Origin: Lepidurus packardi
Lineage: Eukaryota; Arthropoda; Branchiopoda; Notostraca; Triopsidae
Reading direction: 5' to 3'
Length of the DNA: 64,000 nt
Assembly (NCBI GenBank): GCA_023053545.1
Contig: JAKZAN010000002.1
Coordinates: forward strand, 2,526,375 to 2,590,374
In this document: one piece after another, positions 41,226 through 52,944 of the stretch
Numbering within the stretch: position 1 is the first letter of the stretch
Layout: every line of letters starts with the position of its first letter
Program-made: the position numbers and the translations under genes
The notes under the pieces: generated by a model
Seen by the model: the letters and a program-made list of their open reading frames with translations, nothing else
The model's database searches: none
Told to the model about the DNA's origin: nothing

Positions 41226-42409
41226 TTTCGTCTTCTCAGACGGAAATATTTTTTTTGGTCGCGGGCAGCATTGCCAGCCAATTCCAAGACTTGTGCAACC
41301 GAGTACTCTTTTATACACTGAAATTGTAGACTTTTCTTTCTGAGCCGTTAAAGTGCGTTCCACTTGCTAAAATATTGGTGCAATGTTGCTGTATTGGTGC
41401 AATATTGTTTGCACTCAGTCTATATATTATACACTGAGTCCTGCCTGTGCAACTGCACGGATCGTGTTCCACTTACAGGATGCGCACTGGAAAGTGCAAA
41501 ACAATGCTGCTTTTTCTGGACATGATTCTGAGAAGGTATCTGAAAAGCAAGCTCGAAATACAGTCTACGAAAGAAAACATCTGCTGTCATTTTACAGCCT
41601 TCTAACACTGGATCCTTGGCCGGTACATCGAGATCCGAAACTAGTCACCCATCGAGATCGGAAACTGGTCACCCATCCAAGTTTCAAACATTGTGCTGTT
41701 GTCCATGAATCATAATGCAAGAGATCTTTTGCTCGTTTTCTCGTCGATTTATTTTCCTACTGTTTGTATTGCGAGGGTGGAATAAATAATAGCCAGGTTT
41801 ATCGACATGTAAGATTTTGCACTGTAAGACTTAGAAAAGTTCCATGTAGTAGTATTTATGCCAATTGGGACGCGAGCTGACTAAGCCCGACCCCGGTCCT
41901 GAGTTGGCCGTGGAAACACACCCTAGGGTGTTGTTGAATATAGTTGACAACAGTAGTTCGTCTTTATAACCAGTCACCCCAAACTAACTAAAAGAAAGTT
42001 TATTAGCTCATCACATCATTTTTAGTCCACACTCATTTATAAAAAAAAAAAAGCAAGTAAACTACTAGAATCTGAGGATTTCAGGCTGTACTTTTCACTT
42101 TGCTTTGGAACATTCCTCGCATTACCGCGGTAGGTGCTTCCCATTATCCGGTACTTGTAGCGTTGTTCCGGTCTGTCTGGAGAGCCTGCACCGAACAGAC
42201 GGCTTATGGGACAAAAGGGCAGCAACGCTAAGAGTTTCAGCTTTCGGGGTTAGGTGGCGGTTATAAATTCCACTGATTTATAACAAACGGTCAGAAATAG
42301 TATGCTCTAATGAATAGCCATATCTTTTGAGTTGTAAGCTTTCGGGACGCAATTGTTGGCCCTGAAAAGGGCCGTTGGGGTGGGTCAGACGGCAAAAACA
42401 AACCCAATT

Positions 42410-42736
<327 letters not shown>

Positions 42737-42848
42737 TTAAGAACGGAACAAAAGCCGGTGTGTGCTTGTTCTGTAAAGCCCTACTCCTATTTGATCTAGC
42801 CCGACGGACGGCAAGGCTGATGGCTAGGTGCAACCAATGGAAAGATAG

Positions 42849-43364
<516 letters not shown>

Positions 43365-44058
43365 GCAAGTTGCACTTTTGCCAATAAACCAACGGCCCTT
43401 TTCAGGGCCAACACGTCTTTTGTAAAGTTAAAAACCACGACAGCGTTTATTGATAGGAGAAGCAAACGCTTCTGTAGCGTCCAAAATCGAAAACCACCCA
43501 AGCAGGCGCGAACGAGTCATACTGCTGGATACATTTTCATTCGTTTTTCTCCGCGTTTGCGATAGTAGTTATCAGGGGGAGAAAAGGGCTTTTTCTTTGG
43601 TAGTCTTTGTGAGGTTCGTCGTTTTTAAAAGTCAATTCAGTTGAGGAATTGTTTCATGTAAAGTATTTAACTCCTGCGTGTGCTACTCTATTCTTGTATG
43701 CTTCTCTCTTTACTCGTATGCTACTGCCGGGCTTCCTTCCTACTCTATGCTATTCCGTGTTTTCTTGTATCTTGTCTGATAACCAGAAAAGCTATACAGC
43801 GCCGTTTACCTGACGGTTCAGGCCGGAACTCGAAGGCAGTACACTCTGCTTAGGGACTCGTAGCGGCTTGCCAAGGCATTACCGCAACAAACAAGCGTAC
43901 TTATTTAGGGTGTGTGAGAAATTGCTTCTTTTTCATTTTATGTAACACGAATTCGATTCGAATAATAAGCGCAAAGAGTCTTAGGAGCCAAACCGGCAAT
44001 AACTTTCGGAAGTTAGATGGTGGCCCTGAAAAGGGCCGTTGGGGAAAGAAGAAACTTT

Positions 44059-44433
44059 TTAGGCTTTCTTTTCAGTTTTCTTAGGCAACAGCACCGCTTG
44101 GATGTTGGGGAGCACTCCGCCTTGGGCAATGGTAACGCCGGACAAGAGCTTGTTTAACTCTTCGTCGTTGCGGATGGCCAACTGCAAGTGACGGGGAATA
44201 ATACGAGACTTTTTGTTGTCGCGGGCAGCATTGCCAGCCAATTCCAAGACTTCTGCAGCCAAGTACTCCATAACAGCAGCCAAATACACGGGTGCGCCAG
44301 CTCCGACACGCTCGGCATAATTGCCTTTGCGAAGCAAACGATGGATGCGACCGACGGGGAACTGAAGCCCGGCACGGTTGGAGCGCGACTTGGACTTGCC
44401 CTTAACTTTGCCTCCTTTGCCGCGACCAGACAT
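44059..44433 (-). CDS. H2A: Histone H2A, unit 3
   Basis: Identical 124-residue copy. Stem-loop at 44022-44037 (minus). Confidence 0.99.
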   Translation of the reverse strand: MSGRGKGGKVKGKSKSRSNRAGLQFPVGRIHRLLRKGNYAERVGAGAPVYLAAVMEYLAAEVLELAGNAARDNKKSRIIPRHLQLAIRNDEELNKLLSGVTIAQGGVLPNIQAVLLPKKTEKKA

Positions 44434-44667
44434 GGTTGAAAAATTGAAATAGAATGGGGGAACGGGTTTCGCTCGCCCAAGTCTTCTAGTGTCATGTTTT
44501 CCATAGTACCCACCGTTTATAGGCGACTCACTGGTCTCCGGCAGGACTTCGGCTGGGCCCCCTATCACCCAATCAGCGATCGCGCAGTTCCTGGCCGCGT
44601 ACCCGGCTGAGCTGCTGGGAAGTATATATTGGGGTCGGTGAATTTGTGACTCGAACAGTGGTGCACA

Positions 44668-45039
44668 ATGCCTCCCAAGACAAGCGGTAAAGCAGCCAAG
44701 AAGGCGGGCAAGGCCCAGAAGAACATTTCCAAGACCGACAAGAAGAAGAAGCGCCGCAGGAAGGAGAGCTATGCTATCTACATTTACAAAGTGCTCAAAC
44801 AAGTTCACCCTGACACCGGCGTTTCCAGCAAAGCCATGAGTATCATGAACAGCTTTGTCAATGACATTTTTGAGCGCATTGCGGCCGAAGCTTCCCGTTT
44901 GGCCCACTACAACAAACGCTCGACCATAACCAGTCGGGAAATCCAGACGGCCGTTCGTCTGCTCCTGCCCGGTGAGTTGGCTAAGCATGCCGTCAGTGAA
45001 GGCACTAAAGCCGTCACCAAGTACACTAGCTCCAAGTAA
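44668..45039 (+). CDS. H2B: Histone H2B, unit 3
   Basis: Identical 123-residue copy. Stem-loop at 45068-45083. The spacer just downstream has the 2 bp deletion near 45308. Confidence 0.99.
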   Translation: MPPKTSGKAAKKAGKAQKNISKTDKKKKRRRKESYAIYIYKVLKQVHPDTGVSSKAMSIMNSFVNDIFERIAAEASRLAHYNKRSTITSREIQTAVRLLLPGELAKHAVSEGTKAVTKYTSSK

Positions 45040-45764
45040 GAGCTTTCGCCTGGAAGAAAAACCCAACGGCCCTTTTCAGGGCCAACCAATTTCTTGATGA
45101 AAGTTCAAACTACTTGCTTTACTTATGTCTTTCCGAACAGATAATTTTAAGGTTGCTGTTTTAAATATCGACTCTGGAGAGATTTTGAATACACACACAT
45201 TTGACTATTCCGTACGCTACTTTACTCCCGAGTTTCGTCATGTCTGAGAACCCGAAAAGCGTTGTTGGTGGACGGGTTAGGCCGAAGAGCGGGTCAGGCC
45301 GGGACTCAGCATTCCTTCGGCCTGTGTCATCCATTCGTGATCGTGTTCCTTCAAGGCGTAGATTTTTGAACAGTTGCAAATGATAGTCGATCATCTACAA
45401 GGGAAAAATCGAGATTGAACACGCGTCTATCTTTGAAAATGCTCAGCCCCTGAAGAGTCAGGGCTTAATGGGGACTGTTTGCCCAAAACAGAACGCGTTA
45501 GTAATGCGTATACCAAGATGTCATTGTATTGATTGTTGTTCACGAAGATATGATACATATGAAGCAAATAAAAATAGCCAAATATAGTATCGAACATTTG
45601 TGTGCTGAAAGGAAATGTCAATTCAGTAGTAATTGAATAACAGTCGAATAAACTTTAAAAAATGCCAATGCCATATGGTTTGTGAGATAACGCACCGCGT
45701 CTCAGCTCAGGCATAACCGCAACACCAAGTGCGATTCTTAGGCGGCTAATGATCTACATTAGAT

Positions 45765-45819
45765 GCCAACGGCCATACCACGCAGAATGTACCCAGACTC
45801 GTCAGCTCCTGGAAGTCAA
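45765..45819 (+). pseudogene. 5S rRNA: 5S rRNA, 5' part (nucleotides 1-55), split by the retrotransposon
   Basis: Identical to the first 55 nt of the intact copies and then abruptly replaced by retrotransposon sequence. The break falls inside the box A region of the internal promoter, so this part alone cannot be transcribed as 5S. Confidence 0.97.
45806..45819 (+). repeat. Left 14 bp target-site duplication of the LINE
   Basis: CTCCTGGAAGTCAA, 5S nucleotides 42-55, repeated at 52931-52944. Confidence 0.97.
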
Positions 45820-46451
45820 TTCCGATCGCTCCCGAGCAAAAGTCATTTTCTAGTTCCTAGTTCATCACGAGAGTTAGAATCCCGTGATAGCGTGTAGTTT
45901 TTTTTTGGACTTGATTATTAAAAAGGGAAAACGCATTCAAGCACATTTTCCTTACGACCGCGACCGCATCCATTGCATTAGTTAAAGGGTAAGCGACGTA
46001 TTAGTGTATAATTATTATTTTTTTTTCTATATATAGATATTATTTGCCTTGTTGTGTGAGTGTGCGTATTTCCCATTTCCCCCTTTCTTCCCAGCAAGCT
46101 GTCATTAAGCAGATCCCAGACACATAATCCAGATAGTCTGGTTAAATTCCTCCCCCCTTTGTTTCCCTTTTTTCTCTCAGTTTCGAACTCACACTGGAGG
46201 TATTGAACACGTGGCTATACCCTGTTTGTTCTTTTCTTCCCGTTTGAACTCACGGGTGGTAGCGAGCACATGGCCATACCCTGTTTGTTCTTTTCTTCCT
46301 GTTTGAACTCACACAGGTGAAGTCGGGTATTCTCATATTCGTGCCTTTTTCCTTGTTTGTTTTCAAAACAGATACCCCGCCTTGTTTTTCTGTTCAACCT
46401 ATATTTCAAATTTAATTTTGATACTTTTCCTTCTACTTTCTATATAAAAAA
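45820..46451 (+). promoter_or_regulatory. LINE 5' UTR with tandem repeats
   Basis: 632 bp. From about 46187 to 46327 a unit of about 60-65 bp is repeated a little over two times (TACCCTGTTTGTTCTTTTCT followed by TCC(C/T)GTTTGAACTCAC). Repeated monomers upstream of ORF1 are typical of internal promoters of LINEs. No core promoter motif is certain. Confidence 0.65.
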
Positions 46452-47756
46452 ATGGATAACACGGGAATTGGTCCAAAATTATCTCGATTGAACACGGCGT
46501 TCATTAATCTAGCACAGTTACCGTGGAACGACCTACCATCCCATTCTTTTTTTCATCAAAAATTAATGAAGGAGTACGGAGTGAAAGAAGAAGAGCTAGC
46601 GTGCATAGATATTGACAAGTACAACAAGACATGGAACTTAAAATTCAAAACCGAAAAGGCACTGGAAAAGTTTGTTGAAACATGCGGAGGCGAGATCCAA
46701 CTAACGCACAACAACGGAACGCTGTACTACTTGCCAGTAGGCACAACCGAGAGTAAGCACAGAATACTTTTACTATCCAAACTTCCATTCGAAATAGAAG
46801 AGAAGCATATCGTAGAAACACTGAAAGAATATGGAAAAGTCCTAAAATTTCGCAGAGAATTCTTCACTGGAAGCAATATCTTCAAAGTAGCTAGGGAGAG
46901 AGCCACCGTACAGTTTTTAATGACTAAAGACGTGCCTCCTTTCATAAACATCTTAGGCACATCTGTACAAGTTCAGTACCCTGGACAGAAAGAGCAGTGT
47001 AATTACTGCAAAACTCTGGGCCATAACCGTAATGGATGCCCTAAGCTAGCAACCAAGCAAAAACGATTCGAGGAGGATTTTCCGCCTTTAGTCGTTAACA
47101 GTGCTAACGCAGATTGTCAAACAGAGGGAGAAGGGTATAGTACATTGGCAACTCTTGAACCCCTTGGCAAAGTAGTAGAAGAGAATGAAGGGTCGAAGGA
47201 CCAGCCAACAGGGGTAGACACAGATTTGAATACTCTGGAGTTAGAACCTCCGGTAACACAAGACATGGAGGTGCAGGAGAGCACAACCAAAGTACCGGAT
47301 TCAGAAGCGGTTTTGATAACAGAAGAGGAGGAGGCCGAGGAGCCAGCGCTAGAAGTGCAGAATCGTTTCCAGTTACTAGGAACGCTAGGAGAAGAAGAAG
47401 TGAGACTCGGGGAAAGCGAAGGGTTTTTGATAGCAGAGCAGCAAAATGCAAACGAAAGCGAGGAAATCACAAGCCTGACGACACTAAGCCGGACACCCAA
47501 AGCAACTGACCAACAAGTTAGGGAAAAATCAGGACTCAACCTTCGTTTAAAAAAAATGCGTACAGATGAATATGAAAATTTAAAAACCCCAGTGAAATCG
47601 ATGGCCAGTCAAGAAGTTGAAAAGGAAGGAAATGAAGAAATACAGAAAGAACCAATTTTACCAGTAAAACCATCAACAAGTGCAAAAAAGAAGAACGTAC
47701 CAGCTACCAAAGCACAGAGAACTGCTGCGACGAGGGCAGGCAGAACCCCACGCTAA
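46452..47756 (+). CDS. LINE ORF1 protein (zinc-knuckle nucleic-acid-binding)
   Basis: 434 residues. ORF1 proteins coat the element's RNA and form the RNP used for retrotransposition. An RRM-like segment lies at about residues 105-175 (RILLLSKLPFEIEEKHIVET...ATVQFLMTKD). Directly after it, at about 178-193, stands a CCHC knuckle, CNYCKTLGHNRNGC (C-X2-C-X4-H-X4-C). The C-terminal half is acidic and low-complexity and ends in a Lys/Ala/Arg-rich tail. The ATG at 46452 follows an A-rich leader (ATATAAAAAA) and is the first long-frame start. The TAA stop at 47754-47756 is followed after one base by the ORF2 start. No close family match is claimed beyond the Tx1-like layout. Confidence 0.9.
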   Translation: MDNTGIGPKLSRLNTAFINLAQLPWNDLPSHSFFHQKLMKEYGVKEEELACIDIDKYNKTWNLKFKTEKALEKFVETCGGEIQLTHNNGTLYYLPVGTTESKHRILLLSKLPFEIEEKHIVETLKEYGKVLKFRREFFTGSNIFKVARERATVQFLMTKDVPPFINILGTSVQVQYPGQKEQCNYCKTLGHNRNGCPKLATKQKRFEEDFPPLVVNSANADCQTEGEGYSTLATLEPLGKVVEENEGSKDQPTGVDTDLNTLELEPPVTQDMEVQESTTKVPDSEAVLITEEEEAEEPALEVQNRFQLLGTLGEEEVRLGESEGFLIAEQQNANESEEITSLTTLSRTPKATDQQVREKSGLNLRLKKMRTDEYENLKTPVKSMASQEVEKEGNEEIQKEPILPVKPSTSAKKKNVPATKAQRTAATRAGRTPR

Positions 47757-47757
47757 T

Positions 47758-50700
47758 ATGGAAGCTTTAAACGAAGAAATTAAAATATGTAGTTTAAATG
47801 TCAGAGGACTGAAACAATCGATGAAACAAAAACTGATGACAAGCTTTATAGAACAGTATGAGCTAGATGTAGTGTGCCTTCAGGAACTCAATACGGATTT
47901 CAACCCAAATCCTGATAGGTTCAATCTTATTTGTGATGTGGGACCTGGAAAACCAGGTATAGGTATTCTCTATAGAAGGGAATTCGAATTAAAAAACTTT
48001 AAAACCTCGACGACAGGTAGAATCTTACAAGCAGTCTTTCAAAACTTTATCGTATTAAATGTCTATGGCCACCCAGGGAATCACCCAGCAAACGAGAGAA
48101 ATGAGCTTTTTAACATATTTTTACCAATTTACCTTAAAAATGAAAACATACACACAGTCTTAGTGGGCGATTTTAACGTAGTAATAGACGGAAAAGACGC
48201 TACTACCCCGCGCATGAATGATTTCCTAAAACGTGCAATAAACGGTTTTGAGCTAGTAGACGCATATCGTCTTCAATACGCGCTAACGACAGACTTTACA
48301 TTCATCCATTCCAAAGGAGGAGCCAGACTTGATAGGATTTATTTGGGCAAAGGTTTAAAAAATAACTTTCATAAAATAGAACACACAACTTTCGTAGGAT
48401 CGGACCATAAAGCGGTTATAGTAACACTCAAAGGCACTCTTGAAGACATAACAAGAGAAGAAATAAGACGAAGACCCAATAGATGGCACCTAAACCAAGA
48501 TATATTAAACGACCCGCGCTTCGTCATACACGTTAAGGAACTAGCTCAAGAGTTTACTACCCGATTGGATCCAAAGAAACCATACATAAGGTACTGGAAT
48601 AATTTTAAGAAAAACATTCAGTTATTTGCCAGGAGCCTCCAGCAAGAAATACAAATTGAGCAGAATGCACTAAGAGCCTTTTACAAGAGCTGTTTCGATG
48701 AGGCAAGCGAGAACGTCAGTGCCAATGCAGGGAGTTGGGAGGATTTTGTATACTATAGACAGAAATTGAGAGAAATGGAAATACGCCAAATACAGGATGC
48801 ATTATACAAGAGCCGAATAGATAGTATACAAAAGGGTGAACAAGCGAGTCTGACCCACGTACTGGAAGAAAAAAGGAAAGCTAACCAGAGCATTTTTAAA
48901 AGCTTAAGAAGACCAGATGGGGAACTCCTTTACAAGGAAGAGGACATTAGAGCTTTATTCGAAAACCATTTCCAAACAATCTACACACCGGAAGATAGAG
49001 TAGAAGAGACGGAAGTGTTTGGAACAGCCTTTCTAGAGATGGCAATATCCCACGATGACGAGGAAAATTTAAAGCAAACGATAACGTGGAGAGAAGTTCG
49101 ATCAGCAATCAATTTATTACCCCGCAATAAGTCCCCAGGGCCGGATGGGCTGAGTGTTGAATTTTATACAAGTTTTTCAGAGATTTTGTCCCCACTACTG
49201 GTTCTTTTAGCCAATGAGGTTTTCCAAGGGGGACTCAAAGAGGGTGACAATGACAGCCTAGTAAAACTTTTAGCCAAAGGAGGAGATAAAAAGAACATAC
49301 AAAACTGGAGACCGATCGCACTACTAAACTCAGACTACAAAATTTTATCAAAATTGCTCGCTGAGCGAATTAAGCCATATCTAACGCAGGTAATCGTTCC
49401 GCATCAAACTGGGGGGGTACCAGGGAGGAACATTACGGACAACTTAGCCAAAATTAGGAATGCAATAGAGTTTGCAACAGAAAGGTACAGACAATATCCA
49501 GAAAACTTTAGTAATTATAAAACCAATTCAATTGCGAGACTAGGCGTCATCGCACTAGATCTCGAGAAAGCATACGATAGGGTGAACAGAAACTATTTAT
49601 TTAAAATCATGAAACTGTACGGCTTCCCAGACTACATCATAAATAGTATACAAGGACTCTACGAACATGCGAGATGCAAAATCTTAATCAATAAAATATC
49701 CGCCAAGCCGGTAAACTTGAATAGAGGAGTAAGACAAGGGTGTCCTTTATCTCTTTATTTATTTAGTATATATATAAACCCTTTATTAACCAAATTAGCA
49801 CAGGAATTGCACGGGTTTGATATCATAGGCGAAAAACAGATAGTAATGGGTTACGTGGATGATCTAACAATACTAACAGCTAAAGAGACGGATTTTAAAC
49901 TTATAGAGGAAACCCTGGAAGCCTTTTGTAACTCATCGGGAGCAAAAATTAACTGGAAGAAATCAGGCATTCTTCCTTTTGGAGCATGGCAGGGGAGAGA
50001 GGACTGGGCCATGCCGAAATTGAAAACTAAACTAGATTTGCAGATTCTAGGGATTAGCTTCAAACAAAAGATGTCCGAAACAATCTCCAGTAACTCAAAA
50101 ATTATGGCACAATACGCAACCAAGAAATTCTACGTCTGGAAAACAAGATTCTTATCCATTCATCAAAAAGTAAGCTACGTCAACCTTTATATTTTACCAC
50201 TTTTTTATCACCTTGCAAGAATTTTACCAATTACAAAGCCCTGCATAAAACTGATGAAGCAAAAAGTGGGGACCTTTCTATGGGGCGGTAGGCTGGAGAG
50301 ATTAGCCTATGAAGAAATTTTAAACGCACGTACAGACGGGGGACTGGGCCTCGTGGACCTAGAGAGCCAGTGTAGAAGCTTCCAGTTGCAGAAACTTTGG
50401 AATGACTCGCAATCAACCGACAGAGCTACGAAAAGAATTTTAACGTATTTTACAGCTATACCATGGCGTAAAATATACCAAACACCAAACGGACCCAAAG
50501 CGGAAGTCATACCCATGTCATTAAAAGACGCGGTCACAACTATGGTTGGTCTAGGACCTTTTTTAAAACGCGACCAAGCTTTCCCAAGAAAAGAAGTGTA
50601 TCAATTTTTAACGGCAAAGAAATTAAGAACACCCAAGATTGTAACTAAATACGCAGACAATGATTACCCAACGATATGGAAAAACCTTACCAGTCAAGTT

Positions 50701-51126
50701 TTAACTCCGGAAGTTAAAAGTCATGTATTTTATCAGGTGCACGACATTCACCCTACCGCGGAGAGATTAAAAAGATGTAGACAATCAGTGACGGACGTAT
50801 GCGACCAATGCCAGTGCAAAGAGAATATTTATCACACATTTTTGTGCAAAAAGCTTCAAACAGCCAATGATTGGGCAAAGAGTGTCCTCACTCGGGTACT
50901 ACCGAATACACCCATGTCGAGAGCATGCATGCTCGATTTCCAGACGACCGGAATGGAGAACCACCAAGTGGGTGTGTGGTTTATAGCCGAGTACACATAC
51001 CACCTGTGGAAAGCCAGAAAAAAAGGTGATGGTGCAGTAGCCGAAATAAGAGCTAGAATGAAACATCGTTTAGAAATGCAAAGGAAGATACAACCAGCGC
51101 TAGCAACACTTGGCAACATATTTTAG
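47758..51126 (+). CDS. LINE ORF2 polyprotein: AP endonuclease and reverse transcriptase
   Basis: 1,122 residues from the ATG at 47758. The same frame is open upstream to an ATG at 47680 inside ORF1, but conserved sequence begins with ICSLNVRGL. The AP-endonuclease has N14, E43 (CLQEL), D138/N140 (LVGDFN), D192 (ARLDRIYL) and SDH 215-217 (GSDHKAV), all catalytic positions intact. Reverse transcriptase motifs: NKSPGPDGL, NWRPIALLNSDYKILSKLLA, ALDLEKAYDRV, RGVRQGCPLS and the active site GYVDDL (YVDD 699-702). A C-terminal Cys/His motif near 1015-1032 (CDQCQCKENIYHTFLC) resembles those of L1/Tx1 proteins. The enzyme nicks the target and primes cDNA synthesis there. Translation probably depends on termination-reinitiation at TAATATG. 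Confidence 0.97.
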   Translation: MEALNEEIKICSLNVRGLKQSMKQKLMTSFIEQYELDVVCLQELNTDFNPNPDRFNLICDVGPGKPGIGILYRREFELKNFKTSTTGRILQAVFQNFIVLNVYGHPGNHPANERNELFNIFLPIYLKNENIHTVLVGDFNVVIDGKDATTPRMNDFLKRAINGFELVDAYRLQYALTTDFTFIHSKGGARLDRIYLGKGLKNNFHKIEHTTFVGSDHKAVIVTLKGTLEDITREEIRRRPNRWHLNQDILNDPRFVIHVKELAQEFTTRLDPKKPYIRYWNNFKKNIQLFARSLQQEIQIEQNALRAFYKSCFDEASENVSANAGSWEDFVYYRQKLREMEIRQIQDALYKSRIDSIQKGEQASLTHVLEEKRKANQSIFKSLRRPDGELLYKEEDIRALFENHFQTIYTPEDRVEETEVFGTAFLEMAISHDDEENLKQTITWREVRSAINLLPRNKSPGPDGLSVEFYTSFSEILSPLLVLLANEVFQGGLKEGDNDSLVKLLAKGGDKKNIQNWRPIALLNSDYKILSKLLAERIKPYLTQVIVPHQTGGVPGRNITDNLAKIRNAIEFATERYRQYPENFSNYKTNSIARLGVIALDLEKAYDRVNRNYLFKIMKLYGFPDYIINSIQGLYEHARCKILINKISAKPVNLNRGVRQGCPLSLYLFSIYINPLLTKLAQELHGFDIIGEKQIVMGYVDDLTILTAKETDFKLIEETLEAFCNSSGAKINWKKSGILPFGAWQGREDWAMPKLKTKLDLQILGISFKQKMSETISSNSKIMAQYATKKFYVWKTRFLSIHQKVSYVNLYILPLFYHLARILPITKPCIKLMKQKVGTFLWGGRLERLAYEEILNARTDGGLGLVDLESQCRSFQLQKLWNDSQSTDRATKRILTYFTAIPWRKIYQTPNGPKAEVIPMSLKDAVTTMVGLGPFLKRDQAFPRKEVYQFLTAKKLRTPKIVTKYADNDYPTIWKNLTSQVLTPEVKSHVFYQVHDIHPTAERLKRCRQSVTDVCDQCQCKENIYHTFLCKKLQTANDWAKSVLTRVLPNTPMSRACMLDFQTTGMENHQVGVWFIAEYTYHLWKARKKGDGAVAEIRARMKHRLEMQRKIQPALATLGNIF

Positions 51127-51180
51127 AATAAAAACACGAAATGTGACTAAAAAGAAACGTAGAACCTCTTGTAAACGTAA

Positions 51181-51229
<49 letters not shown>

Positions 51230-51364
51230 CCTTCACAGCATCAAAAAGAAAAATTGAAGAAAGAAAACCTAAATAAATAAAAATAAAATAAAAGATAAGA
51301 AAGAAAATAAAAATAAAGCAAGGAAATAAGAAATAAAAAAAAAAAAAAAAAAAAAAAATAAAAA

Positions 51365-51407
<43 letters not shown>

Positions 51408-51738
51408 TTAGAAACGTAGTTTCCAAAGGAACTGGCTGAGTGCTAATAAGTATTATGGTTAAAAAAAAAAAAAAAGGAAACGACAGTTAGAAACTTAGGC
51501 TCCTGAGACACTGTTTGAACCCCGAGAGAATATTTTGAATACCCAAGAAACTATATCCCCATTCTTCTCATTAAAAAGAAAGTAGAACACCAAACTTTGT
51601 TAAACCCTATTTACTAACTAATGAAAATTATCCTCAAACAAAACAAAATATAAGTAACGTAGGAGTAACGTATTAGTAACGTAGGATCCAAATAAACTTA
51701 ATGATCCAAATCTGATTGCTAATAAGTTGCTTGCTTAC

Positions 51739-51775
<37 letters not shown>

Positions 51776-51931
51776 GCCAGTTAGAAACATATGCTCCCGA
51801 GAAACTGTTTCAATCCCGACAGGATATTTAGAATACCCAAGAAACTATATCGCCATTCCCCTCATTAAAAAGAAAGTAGAACCCAACTTTGTTAAAATCC
51901 TATTTGATAACTAAAGAAAACCTATCCCATA

Positions 51932-51977
<46 letters not shown>

Positions 51978-52868
51978 ACTACTACTATTAACAAAATCCA
52001 CATACAAAAGAAGAAAGAATTGCATACTAACCAAACGAAAACTAACAAAATATAACACCAAACTGAAAGAACACTAACATTTAACAGGAAAAAAAAATCT
52101 AACATTAACTGAACAGTTTATTAGGCGAAAATTGTCTAAACCATCAAAACATCATCAGCAAATGCAATCATTGCAACAAATTAAGGGAGAGGGTAATTTT
52201 GGGACACCAATTGTTAGAAGTACCTTACCACAAAGTCAGCTTGGTGCGCGTCATCGACATAGCGAACAAACTCACCAAGGAAGAAAATGTCATGAAAGTC
52301 ATGAAAGGATAACCACCAAATATTGCGGGAATACAAACTCCTGGAACGCGAATTACGTCGGAGCTGATTAAAACACAATGTGGAAGTTTTACACTATAAG
52401 AGACACGAATTTGGATACCCAAAGCAAAATCATCCAACCACAAAGTCAAATTATACTTGACATTGCCAGAACGAACATACTCATCAAAGATTAAGAAGAC
52501 CAAACAACACCCGAACAGGCGATAGCGACGAAAGTTGAGGACTACCATGACGAAGTTAGACAACAAATGAAACCGTACAAGTTGTCTGGAGCACAATCAT
52601 AGAGGCACCAAACCCAGAACCCTGTCACCAAACCCAGAACACACTCATCGGAGTTGTCAATAAAACAAAGCAGGCAACAAATGTTGTCCCATGGGCAAGC
52701 TCAAATTCAGTGCCAAGTAGTGCCAAGTAGTTCGAAATATTAAGCAACCGTGCATTCCCTGTATCACAGAAAGTAACCTGTAGCGTGATAATCTCTTTAA
52801 TTCCAACTATTTGTAACCCTCGCAAATGCAAAATTATTCGACTCAAAATTGCAATACAATTGTTTTAA

Positions 52869-52930
<62 letters not shown>
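51127..52930 (+). other. LINE 3' UTR with internal A-tracts, a duplicated block and terminal poly(A)
   Basis: Long A-runs occur near 51183-51225, 51338-51404, 51740-51773 and 51934-51974, and the final tail is at about 52869-52930. A block of about 155 bp (51484-51640) recurs with many differences at 51778-51935; shared words include AGAATACCCAAGAAACTATAT-type sequence and ATTAAAAAGAAAGTAGAAC. Each copy follows an A-tract. 52100-52860 has ordinary composition and a 123-codon open frame on the minus strand (52225-52596) with no family I recognise. Confidence 0.8.
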
Positions 52931-52933
<3 letters not shown>

Positions 52934-52944
52934 CTGGAAGTCAA
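52931..52944 (+). repeat. Right 14 bp target-site duplication of the LINE
   Basis: CTCCTGGAAGTCAA directly after the poly(A) tail, identical to 45806-45819. Confidence 0.97.

Larger units (their letters stand above)
45820..52930 (+). mobile_element. Full-length, apparently intact non-LTR retrotransposon inserted in a 5S rRNA gene (Tx1/L1-like)
   Basis: 7,111 bp, same orientation as 5S. Layout: 5' UTR 45820-46451, ORF1 46452-47756, ORF2 47758-51126, long A-rich 3' UTR and a terminal poly(A) of about 62 nt. A perfect 14 bp target duplication proves target-primed insertion, and the poly(A) end abuts 5S nucleotide 42. Both ORFs are unbroken, so the copy is young. AP-endonuclease plus L1/Tx1-style reverse transcriptase and a multicopy RNA-gene target point to the Tx1 group, in which Mutsu (fish) targets 5S rDNA. 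The relationship to Mutsu itself is inference. Confidence 0.96.

Noticed and set aside
47680..47757. Upstream ATG as start of LINE ORF2
   Set aside because: It adds 26 residues encoded inside ORF1 without similarity to endonuclease N-termini. The ATG at 47758 lies directly before the conserved start.
45820..52930. Interpretation of the insertion as an R2-type (restriction-like endonuclease) element
   Set aside because: ORF2 has an N-terminal AP-type endonuclease with all catalytic residues and two ORFs, which excludes the R2 layout.
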